The notes beneath the pieces are model-generated. The model searched no databases. It saw nothing but the letters and a program-made list of their open reading frames with translations, and was not told the origin of the DNA. The translations under genes were made by a program, and so were the position numbers. Below are positions 43,547-51,652 of a stretch of DNA of 64,000 nt, piece by piece (within the stretch, counting starts at the first letter, position 1; each line of letters begins with the position of its first letter). This DNA comes from Arthrobacter sp. H35-D1 (GTDB taxonomy: Bacteria > Actinomycetota > Actinomycetes > Actinomycetales > Micrococcaceae): positions 1 to 64,000 of the forward strand of contig NZ_JASISP010000007.1 in the NCBI RefSeq assembly GCF_030063185.1. The letters run 5' to 3'.

Positions 43547-44002
43547 TCATTCACCGGAGCTGGCTATCAGTGCTTCCATCTGCAAGCTCAGCACCACTGC
43601 GCCGTGCTGGTTTTTGAGCGTCCCCGTCATGACCACCGCAGCGCGGCCGCGCCCGTCATTTTCTACCAAGCCTATGTGCATCGCCCCCACGAGAACGTCG
43701 CCGGGGCGCACCGGGTGCAGGAAGCGCACCTCCCGAATCTCCGTGCCCGCCACGACGTCATAGTGGTTGAACAGGCCCGCCACGGCAAGTCGCTGAAAGA
43801 TGGACAAGGTGTGCAGACCACTGGCGATGAGCCCGCCGAAGCAACTCTCTCGTGCTGCAGCGGGATCGGTATGGAAGTACTGGCTGTCCCACTCCGAGGC
43901 GAAGCGGATGATCTCCGCCTCGGATACGGAGTGGGAGCCAAGGATTACCGCTTCACCGACGGGAAGCTGCTCCGCGGTGAAGCGAGGTGGGTTCGGAATC
44001 AT
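43547..44002 (-). CDS. MaoC-like enoyl-CoA hydratase
   Basis: 151 residues from the ATG at 44002, overlapping the acyl-CoA dehydrogenase stop (ATGA). Single hot-dog domain with the hydratase-2 motif EIIRFASEWDSQYFHTDPAAARES, where Asp and His are the catalytic pair, and FGGLIASGLHTLSIFQRLA. FLHPVRPGDVLVGAMHIG is the following conserved strand. It would hydrate the enoyl-CoA made by the dehydrogenase. It is the last gene of the six-gene minus-strand operon. Confidence 0.92.
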   Translation of the reverse strand: MIPNPPRFTAEQLPVGEAVILGSHSVSEAEIIRFASEWDSQYFHTDPAAARESCFGGLIASGLHTLSIFQRLAVAGLFNHYDVVAGTEIREVRFLHPVRPGDVLVGAMHIGLVENDGRGRAAVVMTGTLKNQHGAVVLSLQMEALIASSGE

Positions 44003-45153
44003 AGCGACCTCGCGACCAGTTCCTTCATAATCTCGTTGGTGCCGCCGTAGATCTTTTGAACACGTGCCGCCGCGAACCGCCGGGCAATGGGGTATTCGGT
44101 CATGTAGCCATAGCCGCCGAAGATCTGCAAGCACCGATCGACGACTTTGTTCTGCATGTCAGTGCACCAGAACTTCGCGAGGGACGCGGTAGGCGCATCG
44201 AGGTCGCCAGTGACATGCTGCGCAATGCAATGGTCCACCAGCGTGCGGGCGGCCAAACTGTCCGCGACACACTCCGCAAGCACGAACCTGGTGTTCTGAA
44301 AGGACAGCAGATTCGCACCGAATGCATCCCGATCTCTCGCGTACGCCGTCGCTTCGCGAACGGCGAATTCGCACTCCGCCGCTGCCCCGACGGCGATGGC
44401 CAGCCGTTCTTGGGGGAGTTGCTGCATCAGCTGGACAAACCCCAGACCTTCGACCCCGCCCAGCACATTCTCACTCGGGACCCGCATGTCCACGAAGGCC
44501 AGCTCGCGCGTATCCTGGCCGTGCATGCCGATCTTCTCCATCACGCGTCCGCGCTCAAAGCCTGCCAGGCCGACAGTTTCGGCGACGATGAGCGACATGC
44601 CCTTGCCACCCGTGTCCTCGCTGGTGCGTGCGGCGATGATCACCAGGTCGCAGTGGGTTCCGTTGGAGATGAACGTCTTGGCGCCGTTGACCACGTAGCT
44701 GTCCCCATCCTGCCGGGCCCGGGTGCGGATGCTCTGCAGATCAGAGCCCGTTGTGGGCTCAGTCATCGCGATGGCGCCGACAAGTTCTCCGGACGCCATG
44801 CCCGGGAGCCAGCGGTGTTTCTGCTCCTCGGTGCCGAACGCGGCGATGTAGTGGGCGACAATGGCGCTGTGCACAACGTTCGCCCATGCGGCGTCCGCGA
44901 TGCGGGACTGTTCCTCCATGATCACTGCTTCATGGGCGAAGTTGCCTCCGCCGCCGCCGTATTCCTCCGGGATGCTGATGCACAGCAGCCCGGCTTCCCC
45001 GGCCAATCGCCAAAAATTCCGGTCCACCTCGTGCTGCTCTGCCCATCGGGCGTGGTGTGGTGCCGACTCCTTCTTCAGGAAGGTACGGACCATGGCCCGG
45101 AGGTCGTCGAGTTCTTCGGTGTGCCAAGGCGAGCGGTAATCGTCCAAAATCAT
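43999..45153 (-). CDS. Acyl-CoA dehydrogenase
   Basis: 384 residues from the ATG at 45153 with GGAG 8 bases upstream; ATG 45174 is an alternative. FAD enzyme with the motifs AIAMTEPTTGSDLQSIRT and KTFISNGTHCDLVIIAART, and the C-terminal QIFGGYGYMTEYPIARRFAAARVQKIYGGTNEIMKELVARSL. The YMTEYPIAR region holds the Glu used by many medium/short-chain members as catalytic base. It oxidises an acyl-CoA to trans-2-enoyl-CoA, feeding the coupled MaoC hydratase. Confidence 0.95.
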   Translation of the reverse strand: MILDDYRSPWHTEELDDLRAMVRTFLKKESAPHHARWAEQHEVDRNFWRLAGEAGLLCISIPEEYGGGGGNFAHEAVIMEEQSRIADAAWANVVHSAIVAHYIAAFGTEEQKHRWLPGMASGELVGAIAMTEPTTGSDLQSIRTRARQDGDSYVVNGAKTFISNGTHCDLVIIAARTSEDTGGKGMSLIVAETVGLAGFERGRVMEKIGMHGQDTRELAFVDMRVPSENVLGGVEGLGFVQLMQQLPQERLAIAVGAAAECEFAVREATAYARDRDAFGANLLSFQNTRFVLAECVADSLAARTLVDHCIAQHVTGDLDAPTASLAKFWCTDMQNKVVDRCLQIFGGYGYMTEYPIARRFAAARVQKIYGGTNEIMKELVARSL

Positions 45154-45237
45154 GAGGGATGCTCCAGTTTTCATGTGAGGTGCGGCGTGTGCTGCGCGTT
45201 GGCGAGGATGTGCAACGCGTCGGGGAGTGGGGGAGCG

Positions 45238-46926
45238 TCAGTCAGCGACTGGCGCCCCTGCGTAGACTGCGGCGTGTTCGTTCCGGATGAGCAACTTGTT
45301 GAACTTTCCCACGCTCGTGCGCGGAATCTCCGTCACGATCTCGATCGCCTCGGGCAGCTGCCAGGTGGCGAACGCGGATGACAGGTGCGCACGGACGTCG
45401 TCGAGCTTCACATCTGCGTTGCCGGAAGGGACGATAAGAACGAATGGGCGTTCCTGCCACTTTGGGTGGGGAAGTCCGACGACGGCAGCTGCCGCGATCC
45501 CCGGGTGGCTCAGGAGCAGGTTTTCCATGTCGATGGAGGAGATCCACTCGCCGCCACTCTTGATCACGTCCTTGATGCGGTCGGTGACCTTGAGGTACCC
45601 GTCGGCGTCGATGGTTCCGACATCGCCGCTGCGCCAGTAGCCGTCGACGAATCGGTCCACCAGATCCTCGGCGGGCATGTTGTGGTAGCTGCTCGTGACC
45701 CACGGACCGCGGACGCAGATCTCGCCCTGGGTGACACCGTCCCAAGCGACGTCGTTGCCGTCCCCATCGATCAGTCGGATGTCCACCCCTGACACCGGGA
45801 GCCCCTGCTTGCGCTTGAGGTCCAGAAGTTCGCCGGGAGAGAGGCGTGACAGGACGCTGGGTTTGTAGGTATTCATTGTCACGAGCGGCGTCGTTTCGGT
45901 GGCGCCGTAGGCGTGGACAGTTTCGGCACCTGTGAGGTCCTTGAAGCCGCGCATCATGGGCAAAGGCGGCTCGGTGGCCCCGGACAACATGCGCAGACGG
46001 CTGAGGTCCGGTTTGGCCTCAAGCGTCTCGATGTAGTGGAGCATCGGGAGAAAGATGACGGGCGCACCGTTGGTGATGGTCACGCCCTCGGCAATGAGCG
46101 CGTCGGTCAAGGCCCCGGTGTCCTCGGCGTAGTAGCGGCCTGGCAGGACAATCTTGTTGGCCATGAGCGTCGCTGCCTGGGGTAGGCCCCAAGCCTGCCC
46201 ATGGAACATGGGCGTGATGAGCATGGTGCAGTCGTGAAGTGTCATGCCGACGTTTACGGCAATGGCGTAGGAGTGCAGATAGATGGCACGGTGTGAGTAG
46301 AACACGCCCTTGGGCCGGCCGGTTGTACCGGTGGTGTAGCACGCGCTGTACGCGGAGCGCTCGTCCACCTCGGGCCAGTCGATGTCCGGCTCGCTCGCGG
46401 CGAGGAGATCCTCATAGTGGTGGGCGTTGGGCAGCGACGTCTGGATTTCGTTCATTGGTTTGTCGCTCATGATGATCCACGTTGTGACGCTGGGCATGGA
46501 CGGCGCCACTGCTTCTGCCAACGGCAGCAACGATTCATCAACGCAGATGACCGACGTGTCGCTGTCGCTGATCACGTAGCTGAGGTCCTCGGGCCCGAGG
46601 CGCAGGTTCAGCTGCACCATGACGGCGGCCAGTCCGGGGATGGCCCAATAGAGCTCAAAGTGGCGGCGACTGTTCCAGTCGATCACTCCGACGCGGGTCG
46701 CCGGGCCTACGCCCAGAGAGCGCAGTGCGTTGGCGCCGCGCTGGATCCTCCCGTACGCGCCCGCATAGGTGTACCGGTCCCAGCCGCCGTCGTTGGTGCG
46801 GTAAACAATCTCGCGGTCCCCATGGGTGCGTGCTGCATGGCGAATCAGTGTGGTGGTGTTGAGCTGGACGTCGTCGCCCATGGTGGACGGAAAGCCGGAG
46901 ACGATTGATCGGGAGTTCATTGACAT
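45238..46926 (-). CDS. Acyl-CoA synthetase (AMP-forming) 1
   Basis: 562 residues from the ATG at 46926 with GAGGA 7 bases upstream. ANL superfamily: P-loop-like YTTGTTGRPKGVFYSHRA, adenine site HAYGATETTPLVTMN, GDVGTIDADGYLKVTDRIKDVIKSGGEWIS and the C-terminal domain Lys in IPRTSVGKFNKLLIR. The sequence resembles medium/long-chain fatty-acid CoA ligases of the AlkK type. It activates an acid with ATP and CoA in the cytoplasm for the beta-oxidation enzymes of the same operon. Confidence 0.93.
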   Translation of the reverse strand: MSMNSRSIVSGFPSTMGDDVQLNTTTLIRHAARTHGDREIVYRTNDGGWDRYTYAGAYGRIQRGANALRSLGVGPATRVGVIDWNSRRHFELYWAIPGLAAVMVQLNLRLGPEDLSYVISDSDTSVICVDESLLPLAEAVAPSMPSVTTWIIMSDKPMNEIQTSLPNAHHYEDLLAASEPDIDWPEVDERSAYSACYTTGTTGRPKGVFYSHRAIYLHSYAIAVNVGMTLHDCTMLITPMFHGQAWGLPQAATLMANKIVLPGRYYAEDTGALTDALIAEGVTITNGAPVIFLPMLHYIETLEAKPDLSRLRMLSGATEPPLPMMRGFKDLTGAETVHAYGATETTPLVTMNTYKPSVLSRLSPGELLDLKRKQGLPVSGVDIRLIDGDGNDVAWDGVTQGEICVRGPWVTSSYHNMPAEDLVDRFVDGYWRSGDVGTIDADGYLKVTDRIKDVIKSGGEWISSIDMENLLLSHPGIAAAAVVGLPHPKWQERPFVLIVPSGNADVKLDDVRAHLSSAFATWQLPEAIEIVTEIPRTSVGKFNKLLIRNEHAAVYAGAPVAD

Positions 46927-46948
46927 TATTCGTCCTCTACCTAGCTGT

Positions 46949-48121
46949 TTAGATTCTCTCGATGATGGTGGCGTTGGCCATGCCGCCGCCCTCACAGATG
47001 GTCAGCAGCCCGTATCTGGCTTCGCGGCGCTCGAGCTCGTTGACGAGCTGGGTCAACAGCCTGGCTCCCGTGGAGCCCAGCGGGTGGCCAATGGCGATGG
47101 AGCCGCCGTTGACGTTGAGCTGATCCTCGGGGTAGCCGAATTCGGTGGCCCACAGCAGTGGAACGGGGGCAAACGCTTCGTTGACTTCAACGAGGTCCAT
47201 GTCGGTGATGTTCAAGCCAGCCTGATCCAGTGCCCGCTGGGTCGCGGGCAGCACGGCAGTGAATTGCAGGACAGGGTCGTCGGCCGCGACAGCCATCGAG
47301 ACGATGCGTGCCCTCGGGCGCAGTCCCGCCGCTTCGGCAACGGATCGTTCGGCGACGAGCAAGGCGGCCGCGCCGTCGCTCATCTGCGACGCGTTCCCGG
47401 CCGTGATGGCGCCGTCGGGCGAGAACACGGGTGTCAGGGCGGCCATCTTCGCCGGATCCAGTACCGCCCGGATGCCTTCATCACGGGTCATGGGTGCAAC
47501 CGTGCCGTCCTTGCCGAGGCCGTCCAATGGCACCAGTTGCGAGGTGAAGTACCCGGCCGCCGTTGCTGCCGCCGCGCGTTGGTGGCTGCGGATGCTGTAG
47601 TCGTCGAGTTGCGCGCGGGTGAGTCCCCACTTGTTGACGATGAGTTCCGCGGAGGGTCCCTGGGCCGGAATGTTGCCGCCGAACCGTGCCAGCGCCTTCT
47701 CCCCGTACCACGTCCCACGCGGACCGCCGGGGATGAAGAGCGGGCCCAGATCCACGCGTGACATGGACTCGACGCCGGCCCCGATGGCGAAGTCGTATTC
47801 CCCGGACTTGATCGCTTGGGCGGCGAAATGCACTGCCTGTTGGCCCGATCCGCACTGGCGGTCAATCGTGGTGCCGGGCAGGGCCAGGGGCAGGCCCGCT
47901 CCAAGAATGGCATTGCGTGCCACGTTGCCGGCCTGTTCCCCGCTCTGAATGGCGCACCCGGCGATCACATCGGCAAGACGATCGTGGTCGATGCCTGTGC
48001 GTTCAACAAGCGTTGACAGTGTCTGGGCGAGCAGGTCCACGGGATGCCAGGCGCGCAGCTGGCCGCCGCGCTTGCCGACAGGTGTCCTGACGGCGTCGAC
48101 AATGACTGCTTCTCGGTTCAT
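46949..48121 (-). CDS. Acetyl-CoA C-acyltransferase (thiolase)
   Basis: 390 residues. Nucleophile Cys90 in TIDRQCGSGQQAVHFAAQAI, then NASQMSDGAAALLVAER, VNVNGGSIAIGHPLGSTGARLL with the catalytic His and LLTICEGGGMANATIIERI with the second Cys. It cleaves 3-ketoacyl-CoA to acetyl-CoA and a shortened acyl-CoA. A 3-hydroxyacyl-CoA dehydrogenase is not in this operon; an unlinked one must supply that step. The only copy nearby is the fragment at 13640-13945. Confidence 0.95.
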   Translation of the reverse strand: MNREAVIVDAVRTPVGKRGGQLRAWHPVDLLAQTLSTLVERTGIDHDRLADVIAGCAIQSGEQAGNVARNAILGAGLPLALPGTTIDRQCGSGQQAVHFAAQAIKSGEYDFAIGAGVESMSRVDLGPLFIPGGPRGTWYGEKALARFGGNIPAQGPSAELIVNKWGLTRAQLDDYSIRSHQRAAAATAAGYFTSQLVPLDGLGKDGTVAPMTRDEGIRAVLDPAKMAALTPVFSPDGAITAGNASQMSDGAAALLVAERSVAEAAGLRPRARIVSMAVAADDPVLQFTAVLPATQRALDQAGLNITDMDLVEVNEAFAPVPLLWATEFGYPEDQLNVNGGSIAIGHPLGSTGARLLTQLVNELERREARYGLLTICEGGGMANATIIERI

Positions 48122-48172
48122 GAGTGTTCTCCAAGGTGTGCGGATCGGATGGTTGGGCCAGCCACGAATGAA

Positions 48173-49696
48173 TCAGCCGCGGACTTCATCGCGTATGCGG
48201 TGCTTGAGGATCTTCCCCGACGGGTTGCGCGGAATCTCAGCGATGACAAGTTCGCGGGGCAGCTTGTAGTCGGCGATCCGGTCATGGGCGTACTCGCGCA
48301 GTTCCTCGAGCGTCAGCTGTTGGTTCTCCCTCAGTGTGACCACCGCGACCACGGTCTCACCGTAGATCTCGTGCAGACGGCCGACGACGGCGACGTCGGC
48401 CACCGCCGGGTGGCCCGCCAAGGCGTTTTCAACTTCTGCGGAGTACACGTTCTGGCCGCCGGTGATGATCATGTCCTTCATCCGGTCCACGAGCGTGATG
48501 TACCCGTCGTCGTCCACTTGGGCCAGGTCGCCGGTGTGAACCCAGCCGTCCCTAATGGTGGCTGCAGTTGCTTCAGGCTTGCCCCAGTAGCCCTTCATCA
48601 TGGTCTCCCCACGCATGATCATCTCGCCCACTTGGCCTGGGACGACGTCGTTTCCGTCTGCGTCGACAATGCGGACTTCAGTGTTCGCGATGGGGAAGCG
48701 TCCGCTCGCGGAGGGCCGCTCCAACACTTCGTCGTGCGTGAGCAGGATGCCGCCGGGTCCTCCTTCGGTCTGGCCGCAGGCTTGGACAATCCAGGCGTTG
48801 GGCAGTGCCGCAACGATCTGCTGCGCCAATCCGGCAGGCATGGGGGCCGCACCGTACATGCAGATGCGAAGGCTGGAAAGATCCCGGGTGGCGAGGCTGG
48901 GGGAGCGCATGAGGAACGAGTACATGGTGGGCACGCCAAAGAAGAACCCGATGTGCTCCTTCTCCATGGTCTCCAGCACCGCTTCAGGGTCGAATGCCGG
49001 CAAAATCACGTGCGTGGCACCGAGCATCATGCCCGGAATGAGCACCAGGTTCAGATCGGCGGAATGGAACAGCGGTGCCACGTGCAGCAGCCGTTCCCCG
49101 ACCCGCAAGCCGAAGCCGACGCAGGAGTTGATGCCCACCCAAATAATGCGATGGTGGTCGAACAAGGCCCCCTTGGGCCGCCCGGTGGTGCCGGAGGTGT
49201 AGATGATGAGTGCGTCGTCGTCTTCGGCAACCTCCACGGCGGGCGGCTCGACGGGCTGTTCGCCCGAGCAGGCCAGGACGTCCTCGTAACCCGAAGCGGC
49301 TCCCAAGCACAGCGTTGGGACATCCCCTTGGCGCCCGTCGTAGGCCTTCCACGCGGAGATGGCCACTGCAACCTCGGTCCCGAATACCAGCAGCTTCGCG
49401 TCGGTGTCACTCAGGAAGTAGTCAATCTCAGGAGGGGCGGACCGCGGGTTCACGGGGACCACGATCGCCCCCGCCCGCAGGCCTGCGTAGAGCGCGATGA
49501 CGAAGGCGTCGCTGTTTCCGGAGACGAGGACGAGCCGGTCGCCTTTGGCAAGGCCGCGGGCCATGAACTCATGGGCGAGCTGGCTCACGCGGCGGTCAAG
49601 CTCTGCATACGTGTGCGTTACCCCCGCGAAGCTCAGGGCAATTCGATTGGGGCATCCGCGTGCTGTGCGGGCGAGGATTCCTGCGAGGTCCGGCAT
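48173..49696 (-). CDS. Acyl-CoA synthetase (AMP-forming) 2
   Basis: 507 residues. ANL motifs: IIYTSGTTGRPKGALFDHHRI, ACGQTEGGPGGILLTHDE, GWVHTGDLAQVDDDGYITLVDRMKDMIITGGQNVYSAEVENAL, and C-terminal IPRNPSGKILKHRIRDE. This type is common among fatty-acid, benzoate-like and cyclohexane-carboxylate ligases. It starts two bases after the CoA-transferase stop. With a second ligase in the same operon, the pathway may accept more than one acid or use one ligase for an early ring or branched intermediate. Confidence 0.93.
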   Translation of the reverse strand: MPDLAGILARTARGCPNRIALSFAGVTHTYAELDRRVSQLAHEFMARGLAKGDRLVLVSGNSDAFVIALYAGLRAGAIVVPVNPRSAPPEIDYFLSDTDAKLLVFGTEVAVAISAWKAYDGRQGDVPTLCLGAASGYEDVLACSGEQPVEPPAVEVAEDDDALIIYTSGTTGRPKGALFDHHRIIWVGINSCVGFGLRVGERLLHVAPLFHSADLNLVLIPGMMLGATHVILPAFDPEAVLETMEKEHIGFFFGVPTMYSFLMRSPSLATRDLSSLRICMYGAAPMPAGLAQQIVAALPNAWIVQACGQTEGGPGGILLTHDEVLERPSASGRFPIANTEVRIVDADGNDVVPGQVGEMIMRGETMMKGYWGKPEATAATIRDGWVHTGDLAQVDDDGYITLVDRMKDMIITGGQNVYSAEVENALAGHPAVADVAVVGRLHEIYGETVVAVVTLRENQQLTLEELREYAHDRIADYKLPRELVIAEIPRNPSGKILKHRIRDEVRG

Positions 49697-49698
49697 GG

Positions 49699-50571
49699 TT
49701 ACTCCTGGGTTGCGGCGGTGGTGGCGAGGGCATGGTCGGCGGCGGGTTTGCCCGGTGGGGCGACGGCGACGAGGGGAATGTCGTGCGCCAGCCCGAGCTC
49801 CGTCCAGTGGACGGTGGGGCGGGAGGCGAACTCCCGCGTCAGTTCTTTACGCGTGCGCCCTATATGTGCAGCCAGATGGGCGGCAAAGTGCGGCTCGATG
49901 GCGGCGACGGCAATGAACCCGTCTGCCGTTGCGTAGATGGCGTACGACGGCGTGGCGCCGCCCAGGACCGCACCGGGGGAGGTGAGTCCGTGCCGGACTC
50001 CGGCTGCGGCCGCGTGGGCTGCGGCGTCAAGGACCACCCTCTCGTGCACGCCCTGGACTCCCTGGTCCCGCTGGCGCAGGGCCGCGAGGGTGGCAACTAC
50101 GGCGCGTTCGGCGCCGAGCATGTCTGCGACCGGCACGAGTGGCAACGCCGGGGGGAGGAGCGTTCCGTGCACGGCCTGGTACGTCAGGTCATGGCCGGGC
50201 TGCTCGGCTTGTTCGCCGTCGTGCCCAACGATTTCCACGAGGGCGATGCCCCGGTGCCGGAGGGTCTCCACGAGGTTGAGCCTGGCAAGGGCGGACGGGC
50301 GCATCGAAGTGAGCAGCACATCGGCACCCTCCAGCAGTTCCTCGAACCGGGATCGGCTGGAGGGATCCTTCAGGTCGAGCGGGATGACATCCTGTCCGGC
50401 GGTGAGTTCGTCGTACCAGGCGGGGGCGGCGATCTTGAGCGGATCGCCCTGCGGCGGCTCGACCTTGATGACCTTTGCACCGAGTTCAACCAGCCTGGAT
50501 GCTGCCAGGGGGCCCGGGAGATTGATGGCGACGGAGACGATGACGATGCCTGCCAATGGGGGGTGGGACAT
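49699..50571 (-). CDS. Short CaiB/BaiF-type CoA-transferase family III protein
   Basis: 290 residues. Family III features: GIVIVSVAINLPGPLAASRLVELGAKVIKVEPPQGDP, LDLKDPSSRSRFEELLEGADVLLTSMRPSAL, and the segment GHDLTYQAVHG with the Asp that serves as nucleophile. It is about 100 residues shorter than usual (380-400) and lacks much of the distal small-domain/loop region. In these operons such proteins act as acyl-CoA transferases or 2-methylacyl-CoA racemases. It is the first gene after the divergent TetR operator. Confidence 0.87.
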   Translation of the reverse strand: MSHPPLAGIVIVSVAINLPGPLAASRLVELGAKVIKVEPPQGDPLKIAAPAWYDELTAGQDVIPLDLKDPSSRSRFEELLEGADVLLTSMRPSALARLNLVETLRHRGIALVEIVGHDGEQAEQPGHDLTYQAVHGTLLPPALPLVPVADMLGAERAVVATLAALRQRDQGVQGVHERVVLDAAAHAAAAGVRHGLTSPGAVLGGATPSYAIYATADGFIAVAAIEPHFAAHLAAHIGRTRKELTREFASRPTVHWTELGLAHDIPLVAVAPPGKPAADHALATTAATQE

Positions 50572-50603
50572 ATGTGCTCCTTGTCACGTTCTTTGACAGC
50601 TGT

Positions 50604-50619
50604 TTGTACAGTTGTACAA
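50604..50619. promoter_or_regulatory. Palindromic TetR-type operator
   Basis: TTGTAC-AGTT-GTACAA is a perfect 6-4-6 inverted repeat in the 92-base gap between the divergent CoA-transferase and TetR genes. It is well placed to block both promoters and is the likely binding site of the TetR protein. Confidence 0.75.
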
Positions 50620-50663
50620 CATACAGTGACTAAGTTCAATAGCTTGTGGTCTAACATGGCAAT

Positions 50664-51278
50664 GTGAATACAGACAAGGAAACGAAGCCGGATGCCCTTT
50701 CAACTGCCTGGTCACCCGGTGACCTGACGTCAAAGGCGCGAATCCGCAATGCGGCGCTCAGCTTGTTTGCCCGGCACGGTGAGGACGGCACGTCCATGCG
50801 GGCAATCGCCGCAGCTGCGGATGTCACAGTGGGGCTCGTTGCCCACCACTACGGAACCAAGGACGGGCTGCGCGAAGCAGTGGACACGCTCGTCGTGAAC
50901 CTGTTCGCCGACACGCTCAAGTCAACCTCGATGACGGGTAGCGCTCGGCAGATCGTCGCTCTTCGAGACGCCGCCGTGGCGGAAATGCTGCGGGTCAACC
51001 CAACCATTGTTGACTACCTGCGCCGTTCACTGTTGACCGGCACGGGCCAACCAGGGGACGTGCTGAGCAGGCTCGTGACGTTGACGGCGGAACAGACACA
51101 GACTCTGCGTGGGAGTGGATTGGTGTCAACGGATCGCAGCGTGACTGAGCAAACGGTCACCACGATCGTCCGCCAGTTTGGCCGGCTGTTCCTCCAACCC
51201 TTGGTCAACCGCATTGTTGACGAGCTGGGGGAGCCAGGCGAGCGTCATCCCGAACTCACCGTGGGCATCAAGAACTGA
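50664..51278 (+). CDS. TetR-family transcriptional regulator
   Basis: 204 residues from GTG with no clear ribosome-binding site, so translation may be leaderless. N-terminal helix-turn-helix: KARIRNAALSLFARHGEDGTSMRAIAAAADVTVGLVAHHYGTKDGLREAV. The C-terminal ligand domain is helical and variable. It diverges from the six-gene acyl-CoA operon and probably represses it until an acyl-CoA or related ligand binds, as FadR-type and PaaR-type TetR proteins do. Confidence 0.93.
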   Translation: MNTDKETKPDALSTAWSPGDLTSKARIRNAALSLFARHGEDGTSMRAIAAAADVTVGLVAHHYGTKDGLREAVDTLVVNLFADTLKSTSMTGSARQIVALRDAAVAEMLRVNPTIVDYLRRSLLTGTGQPGDVLSRLVTLTAEQTQTLRGSGLVSTDRSVTEQTVTTIVRQFGRLFLQPLVNRIVDELGEPGERHPELTVGIKN

Positions 51279-51652
51279 GCCGCTTGCGCACGGTTTTGAC
51301 TCCTTAGTGCCCGCGAAACGGCGGTTGCCGGGGCGCCCTTGCCTGCAATGCCGCCTACCTCAGCCTGAACGTGCCCGTCCGGTCGGGTGGTCGTCCAATT
51401 CTCCGAGTTGGCCTGCTCCGTGATGGTCAAGGCTGCCGCAAATCGTCCGCCACGCGTACCCTTGACACGGCTACCGGGCCGGATCATGATGGCTACACGT
51501 CATGGAAACTGCGGCGAAGCACTCGTCTGCCTGGTCTCCTGGTCATCGATTTCAGGGCAGATCCTTGGCTTGAATAGTTGCCCAAGACAGTCTGGACGAA
51601 AATTCTTGGTGCTTCCGAAAGTACATCGGCTGGGATGGGGGTGGGGTGGCTG
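51279..51652. other. Intergenic gap before the large regulator
   Basis: 374 bases with no recognised gene. Open frames here lack motifs and good starts. It should contain the promoter of the large LuxR regulator. Confidence 0.45.

Noticed and set aside
48044-49936. 630-codon plus-strand open frame
   Set aside because: Antisense shadow of the acyl-CoA synthetase, caused by high GC; His/Gly/Asp-rich translation without motifs.
51279-51652. Plus-strand 88-codon frame before the large regulator
   Set aside because: No motif, no ribosome-binding site and arbitrary composition; more likely promoter region or debris.
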